The notes: generated from the sequence alone by a model not told the origin. Positions 11,421 to 23,212 are shown, numbered from the stretch's first letter. The stretch: DNA of 64,000 nucleotides from Emydura subglobosa (GCA_007922225.1 ML679946.1:91867313-91931312), one strand, 5' to 3'. A program made the numbers and translations.

Positions 11421-12835
11421 CAAAACAATGTCTCATCCGTCACCTTATCACCTGACCATGCTGCTATGGCAAGCTGTATGTTTTGGAGGACCATTACTGT
11501 ACAGGTCTGTGCCAAAGCCCAGTGAAGGCTCTCAATGACTAAGATAAATAACTTGTACACATCTTATTTATAATATCCCCAAAACTCAGCTGTGGGACTT
11601 AGAAGTTTTCTCTCTAGGTTTCCACTACCCACCTTTTTTATGTGGTTGCACTTTTGGGAGTTGATCCTTTCCATTGACTTTGGTGGGCTTTGGATCAGGC
11701 CCTTGAGATCATGTTCTGCAGAAAAAAAATGACAGTGGTAACCTGACAGCATTCTGCCTTTAGATTGCCACTGCCAACAGTCACCTTTGTGAAATATAGT
11801 ATCATGAAAAGCAGCAACATGCTGCTGGTGTGACCTGCGGATGAACTAAAAGGAGGGAAGGAAGAGGCAAATATTCTTAGGAGGAGGGAACAGGATATGT
11901 ACTTGTGTCTGATCAGAAATAACTCCGGCAAACCACAGAAAAGGTTAACATATGCAGCAGAGGCAAACTGGCATTCGGTGACCTCCTGATTTTGCAGCGT
12001 TCAGCATGTGTTAATTTCTCTTCACCAGAGGCTTTTAGGATGGACTAGGGGGATACAGAGGGTAAGAGAGAGAAAGAGGGAGAGAGAGTAAATTTCCTTT
12101 CTAAGAGAAAATTAGTCTTCCGGTGGAAACAGTTCATTGTTTCTTGAAACTGACAAAGTTATTTTCTAACTTCCCTGTATCCTGTCACCTGGCCCTTCCT
12201 TCCCTTTCCTGACATAGAAACACATGCAAGATATGCATTATTTGCATCATGGCTGGATTTATATTTTGATCAAGAATGGTGATTTATGCTACTCGGATTT
12301 TTCCGGAAGAACACATTCCAGATGTGGAATGAATTCCACTGGCAGTTATTGTTCACTGGGGGTGGCTGAAGATGGTTTTCCTTTATACTCCTGACATTTA
12401 TGCTCTTGTGTTGCTTCCCTTTTCCTTACAGCTTTCCTTTAAAAAAAAAAAAAATCCAAAGTCTTTGAAAACAGTGTTTCAGACCATAACAACATGTACT
12501 TAATGGGATAGACAGTGCTTTGGGGGAAGGACATGCAGAACATAAATCCCCTCCTATTAATAAAAATAATAAATTATTTTTTAAACAATGTTAGTTGACC
12601 TTCCGAAGCTTTGACTCATATTTACAATGTTGTGGGGTCAGCGCTGACTTTTTAGCCTGTGTATTTTAACAAAGGAACTTTAGTGGGCCCTTATGAATCA
12701 TTCTAGGTCAATGCTGTAATGTTTGACCCCCAGAAATGAAGGGCTAGTTTGAGCCTTAAGGCTCAGCCTGATGTAAGGGGCATTTGTGTAGGTGTGCCAA
12801 CTCAGAGGCGGCCCAGTGGCTGCAGATTGTTGGGG
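11421..12835. other. No recognised feature
   Basis: Contains an A run near 12440-12453 and a GA-rich patch near 12066-12088. No gene or named repeat. Confidence 0.4.
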
Positions 12836-13415
12836 ATTCTGGACATGTAGAAGACAAAAGATGGTTTCATGGTTAAGACACTGGATGAGTAGGTGGGAAA
12901 TCTAGGTTCAACTCCCTGCTCTGCTACAGACGTCCTGTGTGACCCTGGCCTAGACACTTAAGCTCTTTGTGCCTCGGTTCCCACCTGTCAAATAGTGATA
13001 ATACTTCTTCCTTTCTCTCACTCTTGTTCTGTCTTGTCTATTTGGACTCTGAATTCCTCAGGGCAGGGACTGCCTATTGCTATGGGTACGTCTACACTCA
13101 GAGCTGGAGGTGCAAATTCCAACTCAAGGAGCTCAAGCTAGAGTACTAAAAATAGAGCATAGCCATGGCAGTGCATCTGGCGGGAGAAGGTGGATTCCTC
13201 CCATCCAACACGTGAGGCGCATACTCATGCTGGCGAGCCCCTGCTGCTGCTCATGCCACTGCTACTCTATTTTTAGAGTGCTATCTTGCTCAGAGCTAGT
13301 GGGGGTACGTTGCCGCAAGCTGGGAATTGCACCCCCAGCTCATACCCCTATGTGTTTGTACAGGGCCTAAAATAATGGGTCCCCTAGGTGTTACCATAAT
13401 ACAGATAGCAATGCA
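12836..13415 (+). mobile_element. MIR-like SINE split by a MITE
   Basis: Left part (12836-13084): 'ggttaagacactgga', 'ctctgctacagacgtcctgt', 'gcctcggttcccacctgtca', 'tcagggcagggactgcctat'. Right part (13349-13415): 'tatgtgtttgtacagggcct' then 'cctaggtgttaccataatac'. Together they restore a normal MIR tail order. Confidence 0.8.
13085..13348. mobile_element. MITE (264 bp) flanked by TATG
   Basis: The left end is 'ggtacgtctacactcagagc' plus 'tggaggtgcaaattccaa'. The right end's reverse complement is 'ggggtatgagctgggggtgc' plus 'aattcccagctt', so the subterminal arms are inverted repeats. TATG occurs on both sides (13081-13084 and 13349-13352). The insertion point is inside the MIR. Non-coding, and mobilised in trans by an unidentified transposase, possibly Harbinger-like. 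Confidence 0.7.
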
Positions 13416-14721
13416 ATCGTTTTGGTTCCGGTTCACATCTGCTGAGATTTGTTTTGAGTTTCTAGCTTTGAACCAAAAAAAAAAAAGAAAGTTCAGACCA
13501 CATTTTGTATCATTTCCCACCAGAATCTGCCCCATGTTCACTTTTTAGTCCAGGCATTGAATTTAGTTACGGCTCTTAAATTAAAGGGCCAAATCCCTGT
13601 AATTGTGACACACCTTCAGTGGGGCATAAGGTAAAGAAGCTATGGGTTTATGCTGCATCCTCCTACTAGTTACTTTTCCTGCTGCAGCCCTCTCCACACC
13701 CACCCACCCCATGTATGTTACACTCAATTTGCACATCTACTGAATGCCATGAAGTCAAGTCAGACGGGCATCCGTAAACATTCATCCAGTCTCACTCAGG
13801 ATCTCAACTCTGTGATTTATCCTGAAATGACATAGAATGGGGAGGGAGGGACACAGAAAATGTACACATTACAATCTAACTATTGAGGTTAATCGACAGG
13901 AGGTCCATAAAAATAATCAGTGTAAAAACACACACTAGAAATGTTCCTCCAGAGTTCAGTTTAAGGTTTCAAAGAGATTGTGAAACAGCAACATTTATTT
14001 TAGCTTTCCAGCCCTCACTGAGAAGGAATGGGCAGCTGTTAAATTCCATCTCAGTGAGCGTCAGTCACTGTAACCCTAGGCTTCATTCATAATAACAGGG
14101 ACATGATCGGAGACGAAAGCTGCAGTTTTGCATTTTCAGATGTTCACGCTGTTTTCTGGGAGATAATTTTTTTGTGACAAGCACCACCAAGTCAAATGAA
14201 AAGTAGCAGAGGGTGGTGACCACGATTAAAATGGGGGATGAGGGACTTCTGGAGAGGAAGCTGATTTGATAAAGTCAGTGGAAGATGGAGAAGTGGATTG
14301 CAGAGCTGTGAAAAACTCGGTGGGTTTGGTTCACAGGGTCTCTACAAACTTTTTAATTCATTTTGATTTACATGCTGTAGCAGCTTTTGAAGATCTGCAT
14401 TATGGGAGTCTGGCTTTATTCCAACCCAGTAGGACAGAGGCCAAAGTCAAAGTTAGAAAGGCAAGTGTAGTTAAGCTCAGCATAGTGTACAAGTTTAGGA
14501 AGGATTGTTCCATGCAAAGGCTTACAGTACTCATGAGAAAAACAGCCCAAAGTTTAATTCTGACACTAAAACAAACACGTGGCCTTGAATCATGTACTTG
14601 TCCAGAGACAGCAAATGTTTTACTTTGCATTTACTAAAAGGTTCCTGGGCCCACAAATGTTTCACACAAAACTTTGCTTGTCTCACTTCTCTGTTATTAT
14701 TTATTATGCACCATTTACTGA
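13416..14721. other. No recognised feature
   Basis: Several frames of 60-120 codons occur but none shows a domain or conserved motif. Confidence 0.4.
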
Positions 14722-15087
14722 GGCCTGAGCTACACTATAAACTTAGATCGACAGAAGACACCTTATGTTGACCTAATAATGTATGCATCTACATTACCAG
14801 GTCCTTTCCACTGACCTACCGCGCCTGTAACATCAACTTAATTACTCCACCTCCGTGAGAGGCATAGCGCTTAATTCAATGCTGACGGGTCGACAGAGAA
14901 GCAGTGTAGATACAGTGTTGTGTAAGTCAACTGAATTGGCCTCCAGGAGGTGTCCCACAATGCTCTGTTGTGACAGCTCTGAAGATCAATTTCAACTCTG
15001 CTGCACAGTAGCCAGATACACAGGAAACAGCCCCTTCCCTGTTAAAGCCCCAGGAACTTTTGAATTCCCATTTCCTGTTTGATCAGC

Positions 15088-15450
15088 ATGGAGAGCTCAC
15101 CAGCCCAGCTGATCATGGCGACTCAATGCCCTCCAGCCTGGAGTACACAGGGGGTGGTGGATCTTATCAGTCTGTGGAGAGAAGAGTTTGTGCAGGCACA
15201 TCTCCGATCCCGCCAAAGAAATGTAGATATCTATGAAAAAAGCGCACGGGTCATGGGAGAGAAGGGCTACACCTGGGATATGTAGCATTGCCGCATGAAA
15301 CGCAAAGAACTTTGGCAGGCGTACCAGCAGACCAGGGAAGCGAACTGTCGTTCTGGTTCTGCACTAGAGACACACCGCTTCTACGATGAGCTGCGTGCGA
15401 TTCTTGATGACAGCCCCCCCACTCACCCGAACGCAGCCTGGATAATTCTT
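15088..15450 (+). pseudogene. Harbinger trihelix (Myb/SANT-like) DNA-binding ORF
   Basis: From the ATG at 15088 the frame encodes 'WSTQGVVDLISLWREEFVQ', then 'LRSRQRNVDIYEKSARVMGE' and 'KGYTWDM'. It hits an in-frame TAG (15283-15285) and continues 'HCRMKRKELWQAYQQTREAN' and 'FYDELRAILDD'. This is the three-helix domain that in PIF/Harbinger elements binds the transposon ends and helps bring the transposase to DNA. The three helices are complete across the stop. The stop lies where family members usually have Gln, so a CAG to TAG change is a simple explanation. After about 15430 the frame runs into the transposase antisense. It could alternatively be a domesticated MSANTD-type gene, but the stop and the transposon context argue against that. 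Confidence 0.8.
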
Positions 15451-16265
15451 GAGCCATGGGAGCCAGGGGAAGGCTGGGTCTCTCAGGATCACTATTGGTA
15501 TTTCAACATCATCAGTGGTTATTTTGCGATTTGGAAAGAAAGCCCCCAATTGCAGCTTTCTGAACAAACCTGTGCTCTTAAAGATGTTCGCATCATGCAC
15601 CTTTCCTGACCATCCCACATTGATGTTGGTGAAATGCCCCCTATGATCCACTAGTGCTTCCAATATCATTGAAAAGTATCCCTTTCAGTTTATGTACTCT
15701 TTGGTAAAGTGGTCTGGTACCAAGATAGGGATATGCGTACTATATATCACCCCACCACAGTTAGAGAACCCCATCACAGCAAAACCATCCACTATGTCTT
15801 ACACATTGCCTAGAGTTACTAGCATAAATCAATTAGCATAATTAGCATAAACCAATTAATGGCCCTGCACTCTTGAATCACAACTCCCACGGTGGATTTA
15901 TCAGCTCCAAATTGATTCCCCACTGACTAGTAGCAGTCTGGCATTGCAAGCTTCCACACAGTGATCTCCACTCACTTCTCCACTGTCAGAGCAGGTCTCA
16001 TTTTTGTGTTGCTGCATTTCAGGGATGGGGAAAGGTCTGCACAAAGTTCCTGGAAAGTGGCTTTCCTCCTTCGAAAAGTCTGCAGCCACGGATTGTCACC
16101 CCCTAGCTGAATAATGACGCGATCCCACCAGTCAGTGCTTGTATCCCGGAACCAGAAACGGCACTCCACCGTGTTCAGCTGCTGTGCAACTCTCAGCAGC
16201 AACCGGGAATTGTTTTGTTGTATGGTTTGCAGCAGGGCTGCCTGAATGACACTGCAATGCCCCAT
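15437..16265 (-). pseudogene. Harbinger DDE transposase (HARBI1-like), broken
   Basis: Reading leftward from 16265 the minus strand shows 'RFWFRDTSTDWWDRVIIQLG', 'FQELCADLSPSLK' and 'NTKMRPALTVEK'. In-frame stops follow, then 'SVGNQFGADKSTVGVVIQE' (helix-turn-helix region), 'GVIYSTHIPILVPD', a stop (15685-15687), and 'ALVDHRGHFTNINVGWSGKV' with 'HDANIFKSTGLF'. The first catalytic Asp, normally in a GVIDGTH context, is replaced by Tyr (codon 15742-15744). The second Asp in VHDANIF (15592-15594) is kept. The sequence stops after 'RDPAFPWLPWLKNY', so the third catalytic acid and the C-terminus are missing. At least one frameshift lies between 15790 and 15860. It cannot encode an active enzyme. 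Confidence 0.85.
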
Positions 16266-16769
16266 GTGGCGGCTTCTGTCTCAGCTTTGGAAGTACTGCG
16301 GAATGAGGCGTGAGATGTTCGTAATGTTCACAATACCAGTGCACAGCTGAGCGGGGTCCATGATTCTCAGGCTATGGTGTACATGCAGCTAAGCCAGGCT
16401 TTCAAAAAAAAGCGGTTCAAAAAAGCCTGGGGTGTCTGCCATTGATATCAGAGAAGGGATGGAGAGAGCGAGGAAACTGCATCATGGAAGGTTGAAACCA
16501 TGGACCCATTCCCTTCTGCGACAATGTTTTACCCCTTGAGGCGTGGCAAGCCCTTCCCAAAACCCCCTGTGGCTAGTTGAACTGTGGGATAGCTACCCAT
16601 GGTGCACTGCTCTGTGCACCAATGCAAGCGCTGCTACAAGGGTGCACTCCGCTGACACAATGAGCGTGGTGTGGATGTGCCCAACCAATTTAATTACTGC
16701 AGCGGTTAGATGCCAATTTAAATTAAGTTGCCTTTGTACTGTAGACATGCCCTTAGTGTGTAGATCAGC

Positions 16770-16852
16770 TGAGTCAGAAGTTTAGGCACATCTCCCATTG
16801 AAGTCAGTAGGAATGTTTTCATTGATTTCAATAGAAGCTGGGTCAGGCTCAG
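16770..16852. repeat. Fold-back palindrome
   Basis: 'ctcccattgaagtcagtagg' faces 'cattgatttcaatagaagct'. The outer arms 'gctgagtcagaag' and 'gggtcaggctcag' pair weakly. Confidence 0.45.
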
Positions 16853-16859
16853 ATGCCGT

Positions 16860-17545
16860 GTTCAAAGCACAGAAACAAAAATAATAGAAGAAATGTAAAT
16901 CTATTTTGAAATATGGCCCCTTTATTGTGTGGTAGAATTATACATGGGCTAGGCTCTTAAGAAGCAGAAAATAACTGTCTAAATGAAGTTAATCAGGGAA
17001 GAACTCCATAAGGGAGCAAAGGATAAATGTAAACAAACAGGTAAATGGAGAATGGCCAGAATTGATAAGGAGAGCAACTCGGGGAACTATTTATAAGATT
17101 TGTGAAAGCAGACAGTGTATGTGTTTAACTCTGATGGCATTAGCCAGAGGCAATATTGAGTTTAAAAGGTCAAAAAGCCCTGTGACAGCTGAGATCAATG
17201 AGAACCTGTTCTCTTTGGTTTTTACTGTATGAAGGTTAGGTTAGTGGATTAACCTGTCAGATGAAACAGATAGTTGGTATATAGGGTAAATACTAGCCTT
17301 CAGATAAAAATATTAGTTGATTCATGTGCTGATGACTCAGCAAATTAAAATACACAAGTCCTTTCCCTCAAATTGCTTCCCAGTAAAATAAACAAAAAGA
17401 GAGAAAGTGTGTGTGTGTGTGTGTAACTATTTCTTTGTTTACGAACTAACAAACCATGCAGGAAGTGAATAAAGTCTACGTCCATTAACAGCATGATCAA
17501 GGCTTCCTACATCTTAATTCAATGTGTTTTTATCAATTATTTTTC
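16860..17545. other. No recognised feature except a GT microsatellite
   Basis: A (GT)n tract occupies about 17407-17425. Otherwise nothing is identifiable. Confidence 0.45.
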
Positions 17546-17695
17546 ATAGATTGCAAGGCCAGAAGGCACCATTAGGATCATATAGTCTGACTTCCTGTAT
17601 AACACAGACCATAGAACTTCCCCAGAATAATTCCTAGAGCATAGTTTTCAGAGTTTTATCACAGTCAACACTGCTAGTAATTTCAGCAGTCAGGT
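17546..17695 (-). mobile_element. CR1 LINE 3' end, antisense
   Basis: 'catagattgcaaggccagaa', 'ggcaccattaggatcatata' and 'cttcctgtataacacagac' are a typical antisense CR1 tip, continuing to 'aattcctagagcatag'. Confidence 0.75.
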
Positions 17696-18239
17696 ATGTG
17701 ATCAGTGTATGACATGCATTGTTATTGGCTCGTCATGTGCTGCAGTAGTTAGGATAATCCTGTATTTGCAGCGTGCTGTGAAAGTACCATCCTGGGACTG
17801 CTAAATACTGGGAAATGCACAAAGCTGTTATCAAACCAAACAAATAGTGGTTTTGGTTTTTGACATGAAAATTCCAGCTAATCTAATGTTTCTAATCTTA
17901 CCCAGAAGGACATTCCAAAGGCAGGAAGGACAGCAGCTGACCATGCTTGTTATGAAGCAAATAGGAGAAGCCAACTTTGGGAGATTTTAAGGATCAGTAA
18001 AGAATATACAAAACAATATGCCAGCTGATATATATAACATGCTAAGGCAAGGTGATTACTTCTAAAGTTTAGCCTTCGGTAAGATTTAGTATTGTCAATA
18101 ACAAGTGTAGGACAAACTTTGAAATCTACAGGCCTGAGCACTGGATTCAGAGTATGTAATGAATGATGTGCAGATATCAGAGATGAACAATTCTTCCTAT
18201 AGCTCCTGAAGAACACATGCAAGAGGGGTAGCTCTGCCA
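17696..18239. other. No recognised feature
   Basis: No gene or named repeat is visible. Confidence 0.4.
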
Positions 18240-18385
18240 TCCCTATTGTTATTATTATTAGCATAACCATCACTCCTCAGCACCCCAGTTACAGAGCAGG
18301 GCCCCATTGTGGTAAGTGCTGAACAAACAGAACAAAAAGATAGCCCCTATCCCAAAGGATTTACATGCTAAGTAACCCTTATAGA
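18240..18385 (+). repeat. Ancient SINE/LINE tail
   Basis: An ATT run is followed by 'cagggccccattgtggtaag', 'acagaacaaaaagatagccc' and 'aaaggatttacatgctaagt'. This is the uninterrupted version of the tail split at 11.2 kb. Confidence 0.6.
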
Positions 18386-19204
18386 GAGTGTTTTGTGCTT
18401 CCCATTCCACTGGGCAGTGCAGAGCATGGCCCTGCTCTTACTCAGCCTTCCCTGCCCTCCTGCAAATTGATTGTAGGACTGATGGGATTTTAACAGGAAG
18501 CAGGCACAACACTGCTTCCCCAATTACACATCCACACAGAAACCTGACAGAATCTGGTCCTTAGTGAGCCAAAGGACTGTGTTAGAGGAAGATTCAGTCG
18601 GGTGAAAAGGAAGAAATGACAGAATGGCTTAGGAGATAGTATTCCAAGGATCAAAGGTTAAGCCTAGGTTCATTGTAAAACCTGCATTGCTTTACAAGTC
18701 TGGACATGTGTGGTGTCCATCTAAAGCACTAAAGGATGGGGCCTCTCCTGAAATGACTTCAAAGTGGCTGCCATTTGAAGGTACATGTCTGGGGCTATGC
18801 AAACCCAGAGGGGATACTGTGGGCTGAATTCCAAAATGGGGGAAGAGCCTTTTTTAATCTCCCCAGTGAACATGGAATTCTGCCTGTAAAGCCAAGGTGA
18901 TGGAATTCAATCTGAATTCTTCCCGGTCAGCAGGGGATGATGTGTGGCAAGGACAGTGGGAGCATTATTCAGATTCACATGACTTATACACAGTTGCAAC
19001 TCACCCAATAGCTAGCCCAAGTTTATTTATATGCACTGAACATAGATAAGAGTGTGGCAGTAGGGGCACTTAGACTTAGTATAAGGGATCTATCTTATAT
19101 CACCTTTCATGTCATTTCTCAGTCTGTCCCTCTGGCTTCACTGGAAGTTTTGTTTGAGTAAAAACTGAATAAAGTCTTCAGGATCTGGCACTTATGGAGG
19201 TGCT
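18386..19204. other. No recognised feature
   Basis: No coding or repeat signature recognised. Confidence 0.4.
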
Positions 19205-19495
19205 GAATAGAGCTGGTCAGAGACTTTTTGTCATTGTATTTTCAATAAAAAAAACCATTTTGTTGAAACAGAAATGTACTGATGTTTTGATGGGACAGTT
19301 TCTCAAGTCCATGGTGGACTGGCGAGAGAGAGAACAACTGACCTATTTTGATCCAAAAAAAGATGTTTTGACACAATTCCATTTTGTGAAAACTTTTGAA
19401 AGGTTTTTTTTTCCTTCCAGTGAGGAACAAAAACACATTTCGAAACCTCAATAATTGTCGCAAAACGGAATTGTTGTTTTCCAGCCAACTCCGGT
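19205..19495. mobile_element. 'gagctggtc' inverted-repeat MITE, long copy
   Basis: Left end 'aatagagctggtcagagact', right end 'gttgttttccagccaactcc' (reverse complement ggagttggctggaaaac). Between them are gaaac/tttcg-rich blocks in both orientations. It is the best example of the family also at 5.24, 29.1 and 62.8 kb. The 196-codon antisense frame that crosses it is not a gene. Confidence 0.55.
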
Positions 19496-21064
19496 GCTGA
19501 GCACCTGCAGTTCCCATTGGGCCACACCCTGAAATCCTTATTCATTTTTACTGTGTTTGCCAGAATAAAGACCTCGGGATTTGGCTGATATTTTAAGAGG
19601 GTGTATAATACATAAAACTTCTGTATGTCTCCTTGAATATACTGCAACCTGACCACTGATTTCATCTTTGTTGTGTGTAGTCTGATGAGTGGAACTGGAG
19701 AAGATGGCTCATGGTTCAGGAGAGTCCTGGGCTGGAGGGAGAAGAGATTCAGGAACGCAAGTTTGGGACTGAGCCTTACTATATAACACTGGCCTCTCCA
19801 CTGTTTCTTACACCTCCGACTGCCTGCTGCATCACTTAATGAAACATCCTGTATAATAAGAGGCAAGCATATGGTGATCATTACATTGGTCACCAGGAAT
19901 ACAATGTTACTTTCATCTGCTCAGTCTATGCTTTGGGGTCACATGTGGTTGCCATTATTGTCCACGTCACAAAGACAATGCGGAATTAGAATTCAGACAC
20001 CTCATGTGCACTGAGATTTTAAACTCCTCCTGGATTCAGTTCAATTACCAGGCATCCTTTTTCTTCTGCTATCATGCTCAGCAAAACTTCCACGTGTTTA
20101 AATTTCTTGTACCGGTTTAGAAAGCTGTGATTCAATGAGCATATTTTCTCATTGAGAATGTTTAAGCATGCTGTCTTGCCTTAAACAGGGGTTCAGTTAC
20201 AGTATTTTGCCTGATGAACACCTGATCACCCTATTACTATTATCAGTGCATTTCCATCTCATGCAGTGGCACACTGGAAACATACATTACAATGGCTAAA
20301 ATGGTTTAGTCATCATCAGCCGTCCATGTTAAGCCTCCATAGCTGACTGCCCAGAAGAAATAAGATCCTTAATTGGATAGTTTTCTATTCCAAAAGGCAA
20401 TATGACTTAGCCTGGATCTGCTCTTAATGATATAAACAGCCTAGAAATAATGTTCAGGAAGTACAGTAGGTGACTAAGTAGTCACAACAAAACAGTTTTA
20501 TCTACCAGCAATTTACTGTTAACATTTTAAGGACAGTCTCTTTTCCATGCAACATTTATTAGCCTTAATCGAGGCTACCCATGTGTGCATTTATAGGAGA
20601 ACATGTTTCTTTATGGCCATACAAATGTCAACAGAGTGCATTTTCAAGGTGATGGAAGGCATCTGCAGGCATATGAGTATCAATGCTGTTCACAAGTAAC
20701 TTGATTTACAGTATAGACATGCTTTCTGTATTCTGCTTTGCAAATGTACCCTACACATATCTGTAACTCAATTTGCCTTTAACTAACCTTTAATGAGAAG
20801 CTGTTCCATTAGCATGTGCTGCATGCTTAGAAGAGGGCTCCCTATTCATATCCAGAACATTGTATCTAAACTGGAAGGTTTCACATCCTATTTTCCCCCC
20901 TCTCCTCACCTGCTATTACAGGCTAGTAATACCGGACGCTAATTAGGATTTAGCAAACATATAGAGGAATGACCCCACTCTGATAGGAATTTATCAGAAC
21001 TGCCACCTCACCCCAACCTCTTTATCCTCATGAAATTGTCAGGTGAGAGAGAATCTGAAAGGCA
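19496..21064. other. No recognised feature
   Basis: AT-rich unique-looking sequence. No gene is evident. Confidence 0.4.
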
Positions 21065-21140
21065 GTTTTTCAAAGAGTGCTCCCATCAATTTAAAAGGGA
21101 GCAGAATTAGGCCAATGCTGAGTGCTTTTGAAACTCCCAT
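21065..21140. repeat. Fold-back palindrome, left arm deleted
   Basis: The right arm 'ggccaatgctgagtgctttt' is the same as in the 45001 family. The left arm keeps only 'cagtttttcaaagagtgctc'. Confidence 0.5.
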
Positions 21141-21285
21141 CATAAATATACATAAGATAAGCAATGGCCATTAGCAATCACTGGAATCAGTGTCAAATTC
21201 CTGGGATTGTCCTGGACTCTCAAATGCAAATAAAAAAATCTTTGCTTTATAGAACAGCAGCTAAACATATTATGCAGAAAATTTA

Positions 21286-21373
21286 GGGCCAGATCCTTAA
21301 AGGTATTTAAGAACCTAACTCCTATTGAAATCAAAGGGAGCTAGGCACCTAAATACCTTTAAAAACCTGGCCC
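21286..21373. repeat. Fold-back palindrome, 38-base arms
   Basis: 'gggccagatccttaaaggta' at the left and the reverse complement of the right end, 'gggccaggtttttaaaggta', pair over about 38 bases. The loop is 'ttgaaatcaa'. It is one of the clearest palindromes in the window. Confidence 0.75.
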
Positions 21374-21530
21374 TTAGCCCTTTTCCTGTTTGTGACTTGT
21401 CTATGACTTGTCTGTGAGCAGGTTTATTTTTACATATTTATTTGCTATTTGCTAGGAAGAATAATTCTTTGCATAAACAAATTCCAGTTCATGGATTTCT
21501 CACCAGCTGCAGGTTCAGTGTATCCATTTG

Positions 21531-22138
21531 AGCTGCATTAGTAGAAGCATTGCCAGCAGATCAAGGGAAGTGATTATTCCCCTCTATTTGGCACTGGGGA
21601 GGCCACATTTGGAGTATTGTGTCCAGTTTTGGGCCCCCCACTACAAAAAGGATGTGGACAAATTGGAGAGAGTCCAGCGGAGGGCAACGAAAATGATTAG
21701 GGGGCTGGAGCACATGATTTATGAGACGAGATTGAGGGAACTGGGCTTGTTTAGTCTGAAGAAGAGAAGAGTATGCGTGTGGGCGAGGGGGATTTGATAG
21801 CAACCTTCAACTACCTGAAATGGGGCTCCAGGGAGGATGGAACTTGGTTGTCCTCAGTCGTAGTAGATGATCTAACAAGGAGCAATGGTCTCAAGTTGCA
21901 GTAGGGAAGGTCTAGGTTGGATATTAGAAAAAACTTTTTCACTAGGATTGTGTTGAAGCACTGGAATGGGTTACCTAGGGAGGTAGTGAAATCTTCATCA
22001 TTAGAGGTTTTTAAGGCCCAGCTTGACAAAGCCCTGATTAAGATAATTTATTTGGGTTTGGTCCTGCTTTGAGCAGAGGGTTTGACTAGATGATCTCCTG
22101 AAGTCCCTTCCAGCTCTAATCTTCTATGATTCTATGAT
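21531..22138 (+). mobile_element. CR1 LINE 3' end, sense, 608 bp
   Basis: Encodes the RT C-terminal part: '[20 protein letters not shown]' followed by '[20 protein letters not shown]'. It then continues through the 3' region to 'ttctatgattctatgattt'. It aligns closely with 34871-35442, so both come from related CR1 subfamilies. 5'-truncated. Confidence 0.9.
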
Positions 22139-22639
22139 TTGATATTCATGAGTCACAATTTGACTGTGGCATTAGTCACTGGTATCACATGGTATTACTC
22201 CTTTTCCCTGATTGGATGACTTAACCATTATAAATAGGCAAGGGGCTTGATAAACCCAGTGAGGCTTTGATTCTTGCTGGAGGAAGGATGAGATGGTGAG
22301 AGTGCGCAGGGAATAAGTAGGCCTAAGGAATATTAAACCTCTTTCTGTCCTCTTTTACACAGAAAAGATACTTCGTTAAGTTATGCTGATCCTGGAACTT
22401 AAACACCTGGATTCCTTCTTGGCAGAGAGGGAGAAAAGAAAGACAAAACACTGGAAGCAACATTATCAGTTGTTTACCAGATTTTGACATTCAGGTTCTT
22501 CTTGTCACAGTCACACAAGATAATTGTGTGTGCACATCTCTGCAGTGCTATTTACGGTGGGCAATGCCTCACAGCTTGTCTCTCATTTGACTTCTCTGAC
22601 TAGGAGGTTTTAAGGAATCTATCTGTGCTACTTACATGG
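22139..22639. other. No recognised feature
   Basis: Nothing identifiable. Confidence 0.4.
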
Positions 22640-22880
22640 GCCCAGAACCACAGTGTCTGAGCATCTCACAATCTTGAATTGGTTTATCCTCACAACAGGC
22701 CTGAGAGGCAGGGCAGCATTATTATTCCTGTTTTTTCCCAATGGGGAACTGAGGCACAGACAAACCATGTAACCTGCCCAGAGTCACAGGGGAAGTTTTG
22801 TGGTGGAGCAGAAGTTGAACTCAGGTCTCTTATAGCCCAGGCTAGGTCTCTATCCTAACCACTGGACTATTCTTCTTCCC
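22640..22880 (-). mobile_element. MIR-like SINE, antisense
   Basis: Antisense MIR order: 'tatcctcacaacaggcctga', 'gaggcagggcagc', 'aatggggaactgaggcacag', 'gcccagagtcacagg', 'tgaactcaggtctct' and 'ctatcctaaccactggacta'. Near full length. Confidence 0.85.
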
Positions 22881-23212
22881 TGAGTCGTTATGCTCTGTCA
22901 TGTGTCCCACCAACACCATTATCTTTAACATCCAGGGAGATGGGGTGGCCTTTTCTCCCTTTAGTCAAAGGGAGCTGGATGTGCTGCTGCCAACACTTCC
23001 TGTTTTTCTTCCCTGCTGTCATCACTTCCTGCTATTCCTGGCTAATGAGCCCAGCAGCCTCAGTGCTTGGCCTACCACACGTGGAGACCTTTGCTGCTCC
23101 CTATGTTTGATGTTAACATGTTGCATTCTATGCTTTATGGGATGTCTCAGCTCATATCTGCTAGCGCATAGCACTGTGGCATTCTAAATTCAAATACAAG
23201 ACGTGATAGAAG
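22881..23212. other. No recognised feature
   Basis: Nothing identifiable. Confidence 0.4.

Larger units (their letters stand above)
14722..16756. mobile_element. PIF/Harbinger DNA transposon, internally deleted
   Basis: The left end ('cctgagctacactataaact') and right end (reverse complement 'agggcatgtctacagtacaa') are inverted, diverged termini. The element carries two convergent pseudogenes: a Myb/SANT-like trihelix ORF on the plus strand (15088-15450) and a DDE transposase on the minus strand (about 15437-16265). The two genes meet near 15430 with no space for the transposase C-terminus, so the element has lost an internal segment. TA-rich target duplications cannot be fixed with certainty (a TTA at the right end, unclear at the left). 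It is about 2.0 kb, shorter than an intact two-gene element. Confidence 0.8.

Noticed and set aside
15088..15450. A domesticated trihelix (MSANTD-type) host gene
   Set aside because: An in-frame stop and placement inside a decayed Harbinger with its own transposase make a transposon pseudogene the simpler reading.
19303..19893. Longest open frame in the window, 196 codons on the minus strand
   Set aside because: No domain, no conserved motif, and its end runs through a MITE. Its length is within chance for 64 kb.
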